This document shows, one piece after another, positions 42,217 through 50,967 of a DNA stretch of 64,000 nucleotides (its first letter is position 1; each line of letters opens with the position of its first letter). The position numbers and the translations under genes were made by a program. Origin of the DNA: an uncultured Poribacteria bacterium. Its GTDB lineage: Bacteria; Poribacteria; WGA-4E; WGA-3G. The stretch spans positions 1,716,481-1,780,480 of the forward strand of contig OY282383.1 in NCBI GenBank assembly GCA_958295855.1, given 5' to 3'. The notes under the pieces were generated by a model. That model ran no database searches. It saw only the letters and a program-made list of their open reading frames with translations, and was not told the DNA's origin.

Positions 42217-42756
42217 TTACTGAAATTTCCGCTTGATAAATTCAACTACTATTGCCGGCACCATCTCCCCCAGTTTTTCCCCGCTCACTTTCCCTTGCCC
42301 CATCTGCACGACTTCCATCACGAGCGTTGAGCTAATGTGGGCATACTGCGTATTCGCCATCATAAAGAGGGTATCAATATCGGGAGCGATCTGTTGATTC
42401 ATCCGTGCCATCTTGAATTCCCATTCAAAATCGGAGATTTCGCGCAGCCCGCGGATGATAGCACACGCGCCCCGCGTCTGTGCATAATGGACTGTTAATC
42501 CAGTATAACTATCAATTTTAACGGCACAGCGGAGTGTGCCGCCTACCTTAGTGGCTCGCGGATAGGATTCAATGACAGATTCAAGCATCTGGATGCGTTC
42601 CTCAAGCGTGAAACGCGCCGGTTTGGCAGGGTTAACACCGATAGCAATGATGAGTTCATCGAAGACACCAAGATTGCAAATTCGATCGATGAGGGCGGCG
42701 TGGCCGTTCGTGACCGGGTCGAAACTTGCAGGAAAGATGGCGATTTTTTTTCGCAT
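42217..42756 (-). CDS. coaD: Phosphopantetheine adenylyltransferase with an in-frame repeat insertion
   Basis: 179 residues from ATG 42756 (AAAGGA upstream). Makes dephospho-CoA from phosphopantetheine and ATP. T16-N-G-H19 is the nucleotidyltransferase HxGH-type motif, and IIRGLREISDFEWEFKMARMN plus AHISSTLVMEV are family marks. At about residues 66-76 (ATKVGGTLRCA) the gene carries ~33 bp belonging to the ACGGCACAAC repeat family; removing it restores the usual YPR-VKIDSYTGLTVHYA. This explains the excess over the ~160-residue norm. The insert lies between a surface helix and strand, so the enzyme may well remain active. Confidence 0.92.
   Translation of the reverse strand: MRKKIAIFPASFDPVTNGHAALIDRICNLGVFDELIIAIGVNPAKPARFTLEERIQMLESVIESYPRATKVGGTLRCAVKIDSYTGLTVHYAQTRGACAIIRGLREISDFEWEFKMARMNQQIAPDIDTLFMMANTQYAHISSTLVMEVVQMGQGKVSGEKLGEMVPAIVVEFIKRKFQ
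42518..42551 (-). repeat. ACGGCACAAC-family palindromic repeat, copy 4, inside coaD
   Basis: AACGGCACAGCGGAGTGTGC followed by CGCCTACCTTAG. It keeps the coaD frame open on the minus strand. Confidence 0.75.
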
Positions 42757-43053
42757 GTGATTTCCTTTGTGGTTTGGCACCAATGTGATTTAAGGGTTTT
42801 CAGGCGGTTCTGCTATATTCTTTCCACTGATAATCATAGGGGTAGTTTCCCTCCTTATTGGTAATATGGGACCTGAAAGTTACACCTTAAATTTTAATTT
42901 TATCACAAGCTATCTCGTGATGCAAGTTTCTTCTTTTTCAAACGTGAGTTTGATATAAGCATCCGGTCTCAGAGCAAGCTCCGAATCGCGACTTCCGAGC
43001 TGAACCCGGAAAAACCGAAAACGAAATAGCCCTATACAACAAAAAAACTTTGC
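42757..43053. other. Intergenic region with an inverted copy of the 3.2-kb repeat
   Basis: Bases ~43010-43036 (CCGAAAACGAAATAGCCCTA) are the inverse complement of 3207-3230. No gene seen. Confidence 0.5.
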
Positions 43054-43082
43054 TTGTATTTTAGATGCACCTATGATATAAT
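43054..43082 (+). promoter_or_regulatory. Promoter of the ThuA-like gene
   Basis: TTGTAT (43054-43059), 17 nt, TATAAT (43077-43082), ~30 nt before the ATG at 43113, which has AAGGAGG. Confidence 0.6.
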
Positions 43083-43112
43083 AGCATTATCATTTCTCAA
43101 GGAGGCTAGATA

Positions 43113-43745
43113 ATGGGAAAAATTAACACGCTCGTCTTTGCAGGTGGCGCAATTCACGACTGGAAAGGCTGTAGTGAAGAAATTGTGAAGGCACTCTCAC
43201 ACCGAGATGAATTTGAGATTACCAGAGTTGAGGAAGACCTGGATGCTCTCGCCTCACCCAATTTGGATGCGTACGATCTCGTTGTTTTTTATTATACAAT
43301 CGGCGAGATTTCAGATGCACAAAAGAACGGCTTGCTCAATCACATTGCTTCCGGCAAAGGCTACGTCGGTGTGCATTCTGCCGCAGATTCGTTCCGAGGG
43401 TGCCCGGAGTACCGTTCAATGGTAGGCGGCTATTTTGTGACACACCCGCGCTACCGCGAATATCAGGTTAGCATCGTCGATAGTGAGCACAAAATCACGA
43501 AAGGGCTCGACGAATTCGTTGTAACAGATGAACAGTACATTCTTGATTACGATCCGCGAAATCATGTGCTGGCATCCGCATTGTGGAAAGGCAATGCAGT
43601 ACCGGTAGCGTGGACAAAGAATTGGGGCGAGGGCCGTGTTTTCTATCTCGCGCTCGGCCATGATGCAGCAGCGTGTCAGCATGAAATGTTCGGAACACTC
43701 CTGCAGCGCGGTGCCCTCTGGGCAGGCAGCAACGGCGGAGAATGA
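43113..43745 (+). CDS. ThuA-like domain protein
   Basis: 210 residues. ThuA/class-I-glutamine-amidotransferase-like fold: TLVFAGGAIHDWKGCSEEI, YDLVVFYYTIGEI, GKGYVGVHSAADSF, MVGGYFVTHPRY, EQYILDYDPRN, and NWGEGRVFYLALGHD with the conserved GxGRVFYxxxGHD end. In ThuA proteins the nucleophile Cys of glutamine amidotransferases is lost; here GVHSA occupies that site. The role is linked to sugar (trehalose-type) catabolism in some organisms, often near Gfo/Idh/MocA genes. No partner lies directly beside it here. Confidence 0.88.
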   Translation: MGKINTLVFAGGAIHDWKGCSEEIVKALSHRDEFEITRVEEDLDALASPNLDAYDLVVFYYTIGEISDAQKNGLLNHIASGKGYVGVHSAADSFRGCPEYRSMVGGYFVTHPRYREYQVSIVDSEHKITKGLDEFVVTDEQYILDYDPRNHVLASALWKGNAVPVAWTKNWGEGRVFYLALGHDAAACQHEMFGTLLQRGALWAGSNGGE

Positions 43746-43831
43746 ACACTATAACCTCACGGTAAGATTGCCGTTTATACGATAGGAGAGGCATCAGCAC
43801 TTGCCCTTCCTGTAATACGAAATTACCTTGC

Positions 43832-43902
43832 ATTGTAAGGGCAGAGCTCTGTCTCTGCCCCCTTCTACCTTGCATTGTAAGGGCAGAGCCCTGTCTCTGC
43901 CC
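43832..43902 (+). repeat. Tandem pair of GTAAGGGC-family REP-like hairpins
   Basis: Two copies, 43832-43860 and 43872-43902, each TTGCATTGTAAGGGCAGAG, a 4-6 nt loop, then TCTGCCC. They lie between the ThuA-like and recX genes in direct orientation, 12 nt apart. Confidence 0.7.
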
Positions 43903-44031
43903 GACTTCGTTTTGCGGTTAATTTGGTACAAGCCAAATGTGCAGGCGAATATGAACAACATCCGCGCATACATACGGAATAACGCGCAGATCGAAACCAG
44001 TAACAACTCGCGACTTCCCTATTAGAACGAC

Positions 44032-44655
44032 ATGAAGCAGAGAATCACCGACATTCAGACACAGCGTGAACGCCCCTCACACCAAAAACTCTTTCTCGAC
44101 AGTGAACCGTTTGCAGTCATTCGTTCCGACTTGATTGAAAAATTTGGGATGCGCATCGGCTTGAAAATTGAGCCCGAAGTCATAGAAAAGATTATTGAGG
44201 CTGACGAAGTCATGCGCGCTAAGAACTACGCGCTCAGTCTCCTACGTGAAGACATCCATAGCAAAAGCGAGATGGAACAGCAGCTTGCGCGAGAAGGCTT
44301 TGAAGCACAAGCGGTTCAAACAGCAATCGCAGAGCTGATTCGTTCAGGGCATATTCGCGACCGGAAGTATGCAGAAAATTGGGTGAACCGGCGGAAAAAG
44401 TCGAATCCACGAGGGAAAACACTGCTGACGCATGAACTGGTTGACAAAGGTATCGATCGGGAGACAGCAGAACAGGTGGTGGCTGAGGTAAACGCTGAAG
44501 ATGAGGCGAAACTGGCACTTGAAATCGCTCAAAAACGGGCAAAGCACTATAAACGTCTCCCCATTCAAGCTGCGAAACGACGATTACACGGGTACCTGGC
44601 ACGGCGTGGGTTTGAATCGGAAACCATCCGACAGATAATTGAACAGGTTTTGTAA
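44032..44655 (+). CDS. recX: RecX family regulatory protein
   Basis: 207 residues made of repeated three-helix units: KNYALSLLREDIHSKSEMEQQLAREGF, AIAELIRSGHIRDRKYAENWVNRRK (the RDxxYAxxWV signature), RGKTLLTHELVDKGID, and RLHGYLARRGFESETIRQII. RecX binds and limits RecA filaments. recA is not next to it. The alaS gene follows 88 nt later, as in several bacteria where recA-recX-alaS cluster, but alaS has its own promoter. Confidence 0.9.
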   Translation: MKQRITDIQTQRERPSHQKLFLDSEPFAVIRSDLIEKFGMRIGLKIEPEVIEKIIEADEVMRAKNYALSLLREDIHSKSEMEQQLAREGFEAQAVQTAIAELIRSGHIRDRKYAENWVNRRKKSNPRGKTLLTHELVDKGIDRETAEQVVAEVNAEDEAKLALEIAQKRAKHYKRLPIQAAKRRLHGYLARRGFESETIRQIIEQVL

Positions 44656-44690
44656 TGGCAGCAGTTCCCGGGCCCGCATGCATTTTTGTC

Positions 44691-44719
44691 TTGACTTCTC
44701 TGCAAAAATAAACTACAAT
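44691..44719 (+). promoter_or_regulatory. Promoter of alaS
   Basis: TTGACT (44691-44696), 17 nt, TACAAT (44714-44719); GGGAGGAG then precedes ATG 44744. Confidence 0.65.
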
Positions 44720-44743
44720 AAAATAAGTGGGAGGAGCTCTAAA

Positions 44744-47401
44744 ATGACATCAGATGAAATCAGAGCCAGTTTCTTAGAATATTTCCGCAAACAGAGACAC
44801 ACGGTCGTCCCCAGTGCATCGTTGATACCCGCAGGCGACCCGACGCTGTTATTTACAAACGCTGGCATGAACCAATTCAAGGACATCTTTCTCGGTATTG
44901 GGCAGCGGGAGTATACGCGCGCCGTAGATACACAGAAGTGTCTGCGCGTCAGCGGGAAACACAACGACCTCGAGGAGGTTGGTTACTCGCCAAGCCACCA
45001 TACCTTCTTTGAGATGCTAGGAAACTGGTCGTTCGGCGACTATTATAAGCAGGAAGCCATCACCTTTGCATGGGAATTGATAACCGAAATCTGGAAAATT
45101 CCCAAAGAGCGACTCTGGGCAACAGTCTACATTAAAGACGATGAAGCCGAAAAACTCTGGCTCCAAGAGACAGATCTCCCGCTCTCGCGCATCCGGCGTT
45201 GTGATAAGGACAACTTCTGGGAAATGGGCGAGACAGGGCCCTGCGGGCCCTGCAGTGAACTTTTTGTGGATATGGGTGTGGAAACCTATCCTGAAACTGC
45301 GAACGATGCGGATGCAGGCCCTAACACGAGTGACCGGTTCCGTGAATTCTGGAACCTGGTGTTTATCCAATATAACCGCAATGAAAGCGGGAAGCTCACA
45401 CGCCTGCCCGCCACGCACGTAGACACAGGGATGGGCTTTGAGCGCATAACCTCCATACTGCAAGGAGTCGATTCAAACTATAAGACAGATCTGTTTACAC
45501 CGATTTTGACAACTATTTCTGAGATGACCGGGGCCACCTATTTTGACGATGCGCGCGGGTTACCACACCGAGTCATCGCAGATCACATACGGTGCTTGAC
45601 GTTTGCCATCGGAGACGGCGTGATGCCCTCTAACGAAGGGCGAGGCTACGTGATTCGTCGGATTTTGCGGCGCGCGGTGCTTTACGGCAAAAAATTGGAC
45701 ATGAACGAAGCGTTCATCTACCGAATCGTCGATAAAGTCATCGAATTGCTCGGCGATGTATTTCCTGATGTGCGACCGCGGCAGGAGTTCATCACCCGCA
45801 CAATTCAGGGCGAAGAGCAGCGTTTCCATCAGACGCTGGAACGCGGCTTAGCACTGCTAGATAGTTCATTTGACACGCTCACAGAGACAAACAGCACTGA
45901 ACTTGATGGACAGCGTGCCTTTGAACTATACGATACATTCGGGTTTCCTCTGGACTTGACCGAGATTCTCGCGCGCGAGCACAAGTTCACTGTAGACAAT
46001 GCCGGTTTCGAGCGCAGCATGGAGGAACAACGGGAGCGCGGGCGTGCAGCATGGCAAGCAAAAGGCGGCACGAAAGACGAAGAAATTTCTGTTTACGCCG
46101 AAGTGCTTAAAGAGAACGGCGAAACCGAATTTGTCGGCTACACCCAAGACAATGCCGATGCAGAAATTGTCGCATTGATTGCGGGCACCGAATCGGTAGG
46201 CAGCGCGCAACAGGGGGCAGAAGTGTCTGTTCTGCTCAATCGCACACCTTTTTATGGAGAATCCGGGGGGCAGGTAGGCGATATTGGAACGATTGAGAGC
46301 AGAAACGCGAAGTTAACTGTGCAAGACACCATCAAACCCTCGGCAGATTTGGTAATCCATAAATGTAAGGTGCTTGAAGGTGAAATCACGCCGTATACGC
46401 CGGTACACGCACAGATTGATGTCGCACACCGAAGGGCCGTCGCTGTAAGCCACACCGCAACCCATCTTCTCCACAGTGGATTGCGAAGTGTGCTCGGAAC
46501 ACATGTAGGACAAGCCGGATCGCTCGTGGAAGCAGGCAGATTGAGATTCGACTTTTCACACTACGAAGCAGTCTCATCGGAACAACTGCGCGACATCGAG
46601 ACGTTTGTCAACGAAAAAATTCGCGGAAACAATCGGCTTTCCATCAGCGAAATGTCCCTGGATGAGGCAAAAGCAAAAGGGGCCTTAGCCTTCTTCGGCG
46701 ATAAATACGGTGACATCGTTCGTGTTGTGCAAGCAGGCAAATATAGCGTGGAGTTATGCGGGGGCACGCACGTTGAAGCAACCGGTGAACTCGGCTATGT
46801 CAAACTGGCAAGCGAGAGCAGTATCGCCGCTGGCGTTCGTCGGGTTGAAGCACTGACAGGAAGTGCAGCAGCAGCAACGATTCAGGCGGACGACGCGCTC
46901 CTTGCAGGCGTGACAAATTTGCTGAAAACGCCCAAAACTGCTTTGCCGCAACGGATAGAACGGCTGCTTCAGGAACAGCGGGAGTTGGAACAGCAACTCC
47001 AACAACTTAAAAACCAGCACGCGCTCTCTAATATAAACGCCTTAGTCGAAGGCGCGACACTTGTAGGGGGGGTGCGAGTTGTCGCCTCACATGTAAAAGA
47101 CACCGACAGAAACGGCTTGCGGCGGCTCGTCGACGCGCTCAAAACCCATCTTGAATCGGGGGTTGTCGCACTTGCATCGGTGACAGGCGGCGAGGTTGCC
47201 TTCGTGGTAGGCGTAACCGCAGACCTGGTTAAGAATCGCGGTTTGCACGCGGGTAAAATCATCACTGAATTAACCCGGCTTGCAGATGGCCGCGGCGGTG
47301 GCCGCCCAGAACTTGCGCAAGGGGGCGGCAAAAACCCAAGCAAAGTGAAAGCGGCCATCGATGCCGCCGGACAAATTGTTGAAAAACAGTTTGAAAACTG
47401 A
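44744..47401 (+). CDS. alaS: Alanine--tRNA ligase
   Basis: 885 residues from ATG 44744, not the upstream in-frame codon at 44639, because GGGAGGAG lies just before it. Catalytic domain: FFRKQ-type FLEYFRKQRHTVVPSASLIP, FTNAGMNQFKDIFLG, NDLEEVGYSPSHHTFFEMLGNWSFGDY. Editing domain zinc/His sites: HTATH at 570-574 and CGGTH at 672-676. C-Ala dimerisation domain ends with GGGRPELAQGGGKNPSKV. Length and motifs are standard, and editing appears intact. Confidence 0.97.
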   Translation: MTSDEIRASFLEYFRKQRHTVVPSASLIPAGDPTLLFTNAGMNQFKDIFLGIGQREYTRAVDTQKCLRVSGKHNDLEEVGYSPSHHTFFEMLGNWSFGDYYKQEAITFAWELITEIWKIPKERLWATVYIKDDEAEKLWLQETDLPLSRIRRCDKDNFWEMGETGPCGPCSELFVDMGVETYPETANDADAGPNTSDRFREFWNLVFIQYNRNESGKLTRLPATHVDTGMGFERITSILQGVDSNYKTDLFTPILTTISEMTGATYFDDARGLPHRVIADHIRCLTFAIGDGVMPSNEGRGYVIRRILRRAVLYGKKLDMNEAFIYRIVDKVIELLGDVFPDVRPRQEFITRTIQGEEQRFHQTLERGLALLDSSFDTLTETNSTELDGQRAFELYDTFGFPLDLTEILAREHKFTVDNAGFERSMEEQRERGRAAWQAKGGTKDEEISVYAEVLKENGETEFVGYTQDNADAEIVALIAGTESVGSAQQGAEVSVLLNRTPFYGESGGQVGDIGTIESRNAKLTVQDTIKPSADLVIHKCKVLEGEITPYTPVHAQIDVAHRRAVAVSHTATHLLHSGLRSVLGTHVGQAGSLVEAGRLRFDFSHYEAVSSEQLRDIETFVNEKIRGNNRLSISEMSLDEAKAKGALAFFGDKYGDIVRVVQAGKYSVELCGGTHVEATGELGYVKLASESSIAAGVRRVEALTGSAAAATIQADDALLAGVTNLLKTPKTALPQRIERLLQEQRELEQQLQQLKNQHALSNINALVEGATLVGGVRVVASHVKDTDRNGLRRLVDALKTHLESGVVALASVTGGEVAFVVGVTADLVKNRGLHAGKIITELTRLADGRGGGRPELAQGGGKNPSKVKAAIDAAGQIVEKQFEN

Positions 47402-47413
47402 GAAGGAGAAGTT

Positions 47414-47995
47414 ATGGATTGGGCTTTGTTTGCTGCAGTTTTTTGGAAATTCAGCCTCGGTATCCTGCTACTTGCCCTTACAGCCCTCGCAGGCTTTTTG
47501 TGTGCAACATTCGGCAGCCTCCGAAACTCACTAAATAGCATCCGAAACACGTTGAACTCCACCGAAAACATTGTCAATCAAGAAATCGGTGAATTGATTA
47601 GTGATGTGGATAAGACAGTAAAAGAGGTGAACAAGGAACTGCCCGAATTGCTACAAAACCTAAACGGGTTGACAGCGTCCTTACAGGGAATTAGCGAATC
47701 TGAAATTCAACCCACCGTGCATAATATCCAGGAAATGAGCGCAGTCCTGAATCAAAGTCTTCAAGAACTTGATGCACTGGTTCAAAAAGTGAGTAATTTT
47801 TCTGGGCAAACGCTCGAACAGGCAACGTTTTTCCGAAATCAACTGGCGGTATCGCTGGCCGATATCGTGGGTTTGTGGCAGGGCATCAAAGCAGGATGGG
47901 ATAGTTTCGCTTCCACACAGTCAAATAGAGCAGAAGGCCCCTCACCAGAAGTTTCAGAAGAAGAAGCTCCAGCATCGGAGGCATCTCATGAATAA
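47414..47995 (+). CDS. DUF948-like membrane-anchored coiled-coil protein
   Basis: 193 residues. One N-terminal membrane segment (FWKFSLGILLLALTALAGFL), followed by long amphipathic helices (SLNSIRNTLNSTENIVNQ, DVDKTVKEVNKELPELL) typical of DUF948/methyl-accepting-like general-stress proteins, and a Glu-rich tail. First of three envelope genes after alaS (12-nt gap); its end overlaps the next ATG by 8 nt. The trio pattern DUF948-YtxH-YtxH is common in bacteria. Confidence 0.75.
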   Translation: MDWALFAAVFWKFSLGILLLALTALAGFLCATFGSLRNSLNSIRNTLNSTENIVNQEIGELISDVDKTVKEVNKELPELLQNLNGLTASLQGISESEIQPTVHNIQEMSAVLNQSLQELDALVQKVSNFSGQTLEQATFFRNQLAVSLADIVGLWQGIKAGWDSFASTQSNRAEGPSPEVSEEEAPASEASHE

Positions 47996-48224
47996 CCGAA
48001 AGACCTCCCATTCCGGCATCTTCGCGATTTTCGTAATCGGCGGACTCATCGGTACTGCGTTGATGTTGCTATTTGCACCGAGATCCGGTAAACGGACTCG
48101 GAAAAAACTTCAGCGGACATCAACCCGGCTCCGCCGTCAAACTATCGCGAACGCCTATCTATCAACCAAACGGGTGAGTAACTTCATCCACGCGTGTTTA
48201 CAAAAATTAACCTCAACCTTATAG
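47988..48224 (+). CDS. YtxH domain protein (short)
   Basis: 78 residues: a single transmembrane helix with the YtxH motif GGLIGTALMLLFAPRSGKRTRKKL, then a basic tail. YtxH proteins are small, stress-linked envelope proteins of unknown action. Overlaps the DUF948-like gene by 8 nt. Confidence 0.8.
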   Translation: MNNRKTSHSGIFAIFVIGGLIGTALMLLFAPRSGKRTRKKLQRTSTRLRRQTIANAYLSTKRVSNFIHACLQKLTSTL

Positions 48225-48237
48225 AAAGGAAAAAAGA

Positions 48238-48648
48238 ATGAGTAACAATGGACAGAACAACGGATTGGCAATGATATTCGCCTTCTTCACAGGCTTTCTG
48301 GCAGGCACAGTCATCAGCTTGCTTTATGCTCCCGGCTCAGGCCGGGAAACCCGGAAGAAGCTTCGCGAGACCTCCGTTGACGCGAAAAACCGGACAGCTG
48401 AACTCGCGCATCAAGCCACCGATAACACGAAGGAAGGAATTCAGACGCTTGTTGAGCAAGGCAGAGAGAGCGTCCACAACATCGTAGACAGCGGAAAAGA
48501 ACGTCTCCACGAAGCGACTCAGCAGGTGCAAAGTGCTGTGGAAACGGGCCGAAAAGTCTCTTCAGATGTCCGCACTAGAATCGCTGAATCGATTCCAGGC
48601 ATCGGCGGTACCAAGGAGACTGATGAAGAGGCGCCCGAGGATGCCTAA
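48238..48648 (+). CDS. YtxH domain protein (long)
   Basis: 136 residues. YtxH helix FFTGFLAGTVISLLYAPGSGRETRKKLRE followed by a ~90-residue amphipathic helix with 11-residue-like periodicity (AELAHQATDNTKEGIQTLVEQ, KERLHEATQQVQSAV), similar to LEA/apolipoprotein-like stress proteins. Preceded by GAAAGGAAAA. Confidence 0.82.
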   Translation: MSNNGQNNGLAMIFAFFTGFLAGTVISLLYAPGSGRETRKKLRETSVDAKNRTAELAHQATDNTKEGIQTLVEQGRESVHNIVDSGKERLHEATQQVQSAVETGRKVSSDVRTRIAESIPGIGGTKETDEEAPEDA

Positions 48649-48650
48649 TT

Positions 48651-48682
48651 TGTAAGGGTAGCTCTCTGTACCCGCTTGTCTC
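48651..48682 (+). repeat. GTAAGGGC-family repeat, divergent copy
   Basis: TTTGTAAGGGTAGCTCTCTG then TACCCGCTT; GGGTA pairs with TACCC. Confidence 0.5.
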
Positions 48683-48754
48683 CATTTTCCCATAGGCCCA
48701 TCGCATCGGAAACTTAACGATGCCGAAGGGTACAAGAAATGTAGCTGATTGACC

Positions 48755-49510
48755 ATGGAAGTTGAAAAATTAAGGGCACTGCTTGAACGGGTTAAACGCG
48801 GTGAGGTTGCTGTGAATGACGCGCTGCAATCTCTCCGCACACTCCCGTTTGAAGACTTAGGATTTTCAAAAATAGATCACCATCGCCAGCTCCGCACCGG
48901 TTTTCCTGAAGTCATTTTTTGTGAGGGAAAAACGGTGGCACATGTAAAGCAGATTAGCGAGCACATCCTGGCAGCAGGGCACCCTTTACTTGCCACGCGC
49001 GCTACGCTAGCCATGTACGAAGCGGTGAAGGAAGCACACCCGGCAGCACACTATAACGAACTCGGGCGCACTATCACCGTGGCGCAGTCAGCTGCTGAAG
49101 AGGGGGAACCAGGCATCCTCATTGTTTCTGCGGGTACGTCCGACCTGCCGGTGGCTGAGGAAGCTGCTGAAACGGCGCGGATGATGGGCAACCACCCGGA
49201 ACTGCTTTACGATGTCGGCGTAGCGGGGTTACACCGCTTGATGAGCAACCACGAAAAACTCCTGGCCGCCCACGTCATCATCGTCGTAGCGGGGATGGAA
49301 GGGGCACTCCCAAGCGTTGTGGGAGGGTTAGTAGACTGCCCTGTCATTGCAGTACCAACGAGTGTAGGTTACGGTGCCAGTTTTGGGGGGCTCGCCGCCC
49401 TATTAGGGATGCTAAACAGTTGTGCGTCCGGTGTCACCGTCGTCAACATTGACAACGGTTTCGGCGCAGGTTATAGTGCCGCACTTATGAATCGGTTATC
49501 AGCATCCTGA
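48755..49510 (+). CDS. larB: Pyridinium-3,5-biscarboxylate mononucleotide synthase LarB
   Basis: 251 residues from ATG 48755 (a TTG 6 nt upstream is possible). AIR-carboxylase/PurE-like C-terminal domain: ILIVSAGTSDLPVAEEAAETARMMG, YDVGVAGLHRLM, HVIIVVAGMEGALPSVVGGLVDCPVIAVPTSVGYGASFGGLAALLGMLNSCASGV. The N-terminal part carries FPEVIFCEGKT. LarB carboxylates and hydrolyses nicotinate adenine dinucleotide in nickel-pincer cofactor synthesis for lactate-racemase-type enzymes. larC and larE are not in the window, so the pathway must be completed elsewhere. Confidence 0.92.
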   Translation: MEVEKLRALLERVKRGEVAVNDALQSLRTLPFEDLGFSKIDHHRQLRTGFPEVIFCEGKTVAHVKQISEHILAAGHPLLATRATLAMYEAVKEAHPAAHYNELGRTITVAQSAAEEGEPGILIVSAGTSDLPVAEEAAETARMMGNHPELLYDVGVAGLHRLMSNHEKLLAAHVIIVVAGMEGALPSVVGGLVDCPVIAVPTSVGYGASFGGLAALLGMLNSCASGVTVVNIDNGFGAGYSAALMNRLSAS

Positions 49511-49527
49511 GCAACGCGATTGGTTCG

Positions 49528-50082
49528 CTATGCCTCGTCCTCACGAGCAACGCGCAACACAACAGCGGCACTTGAATCTTGATGTTCTGCCTTTAATCGA
49601 ATGACTTCGGCATCTGAACCCGCGTGGATGCTGAGGGTGACGACATCGCATCCGATTTTGCAGCGCATTGTGTTCCCACTTCCGTGAGAACGGGTTTTCC
49701 ATGCCACACCGGATGCTCGCGCATAAGCAGTGAGTATTGCCGCCATCGCTTCGGGAATGCTCCCCTTCGCATTGAGGACGTGCTGCGCGGCTTTTACGGA
49801 TTCGCTTGTGATACGCTCAAGGCGCACCCGATCCATTTCCTCGTGTTCGTTGTCAACCGCTTTGCTTTTCCGCAAGCCGAAGTAGACGGCCGCTGCAAGA
49901 ATGCCGAAAAACGCCCCGGTACTCAAAAGCACGGTGCCGCGCAACTGACGACGGCGCGTCATGCTTTCAAAATCCTCGCGATGGTGTGGATAGAAAGCAT
50001 CATGTGCAGAAATCGGCGCACGCCAGCACAGCATGCCGATAGATAGCAGTAACAGAAGAGTAGAGAAAAACTTTCGGTGCAT
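49528..50082 (-). CDS. Small membrane-anchored protein of unknown function
   Basis: 184 residues from ATG 50082. An N-terminal hydrophobic segment (FFSTLLLLLSIGMLCWRAPISA) looks like a signal peptide, and a second segment (LRGTVLLSTGAFFGILAAAVYFGL) is a membrane helix. The soluble C-terminus (~115 residues) has VRLERITSESVKAAQHVL and a small beta-sheet. Unrecognised. Convergent with larB. Confidence 0.55.
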   Translation of the reverse strand: MHRKFFSTLLLLLSIGMLCWRAPISAHDAFYPHHREDFESMTRRRQLRGTVLLSTGAFFGILAAAVYFGLRKSKAVDNEHEEMDRVRLERITSESVKAAQHVLNAKGSIPEAMAAILTAYARASGVAWKTRSHGSGNTMRCKIGCDVVTLSIHAGSDAEVIRLKAEHQDSSAAVVLRVAREDEA

Positions 50083-50171
50083 CGGTTTGTACCTGCTTAA
50101 AGCATAACAGCATGGCGTTGGAAAGTCAACCACGTATATACTATATGTCTCTGCACAATATTAAACAACAC

Positions 50172-50200
50172 TTGACCTTAAATTGGAAATTTGATAGAAT
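50172..50200 (+). promoter_or_regulatory. Promoter of the ABC exporter pair
   Basis: TTGACC (50172-50177), 17 nt, TAGAAT (50195-50200), with AAGGAGA before the TTG start at 50233. Confidence 0.6.
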
Positions 50201-50232
50201 GCCCCAATAACATAACTTAAGGAGACAGACAT

Positions 50233-50910
50233 TTGAATCAAAGAGCACCTATTGAGGAACAAATAGATCTCCCGTTCGTAGAATCGTTGCGGATTAGTTT
50301 TCAAAGCCTGAAAATTCGTTTTGGACGTTCTATTATCACAACTGCAGGCATTACGCTCGGCATCGCGTTCCTGGTCTCGGTGTGGACGAACAACGAAATC
50401 GGCATCGCGCTACAGGAAAGCGGGCGGCAATCAACAATCAACACTTTTGAAGAGACAACGGAAAAAGGCATTTCAACAAAGGATATATGGCTGATTGTTA
50501 TGTCCCTAATCGTCTGTGTCGTGGGTATTGCAAACTCAATGCTGATGGCAGTAACAGAGCGTTTCCGCGAGATTGGCACAATGAAATGTCTGGGGGCGTT
50601 AGACGGTTTTGTAGTTCGGTTGTTCCTGCTTGAATCGGGGTTTCAGGGGTTTTCAGGTGCCCTTATCGGTGCGCTGCTCGGAACGCTGGGAGCAGTGCTT
50701 TTGGGGCTCAAAGACTATGGGCTTGACCTGTTCTTTTACTTCCCCTTGTTACCCTCGCGACCTGAAGACGGTCCGATGCAGCTCGGCGTGATAGTCGTCA
50801 TTCTGCTTGGGTGTGTGCTCGGCATGATTTTGGCAGTTATCGGCTCATCGTTCCCGGCGTGGCGTGCAGCGAAGCTCCCGCCGGCTGAAGCGATGCGAAC
50901 CGAGGTGTAG
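50233..50910 (+). CDS. Compact FtsX/MacB-like ABC permease
   Basis: 225 residues from TTG 50233. FtsX fold with SLKIRFGRSIITTAGITLGIAFLVSVWT (TM1), IWLIVMSLIVCVVGIANSMLMAVTERFREIGTMKCLGAL (TM2 and the conserved cytoplasmic loop) and two more helices, ending with WRAAKLPPAEAMRTEV. The ~150-200-residue periplasmic domain normally found between TM1 and TM2 is reduced to about 40 residues. The ATPase follows 57 nt later. Such pairs move or extract lipids, lipoproteins or peptides, or activate cell-wall enzymes. Loss of the periplasmic domain suggests a distinct function or an additional partner. Confidence 0.85.
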   Translation: MNQRAPIEEQIDLPFVESLRISFQSLKIRFGRSIITTAGITLGIAFLVSVWTNNEIGIALQESGRQSTINTFEETTEKGISTKDIWLIVMSLIVCVVGIANSMLMAVTERFREIGTMKCLGALDGFVVRLFLLESGFQGFSGALIGALLGTLGAVLLGLKDYGLDLFFYFPLLPSRPEDGPMQLGVIVVILLGCVLGMILAVIGSSFPAWRAAKLPPAEAMRTEV

Positions 50911-50967
50911 GCACTCCGCCTAAAAAAGTCACCAAGAAATTTTTCAGACGCTAAAAGAGGAAAGACT

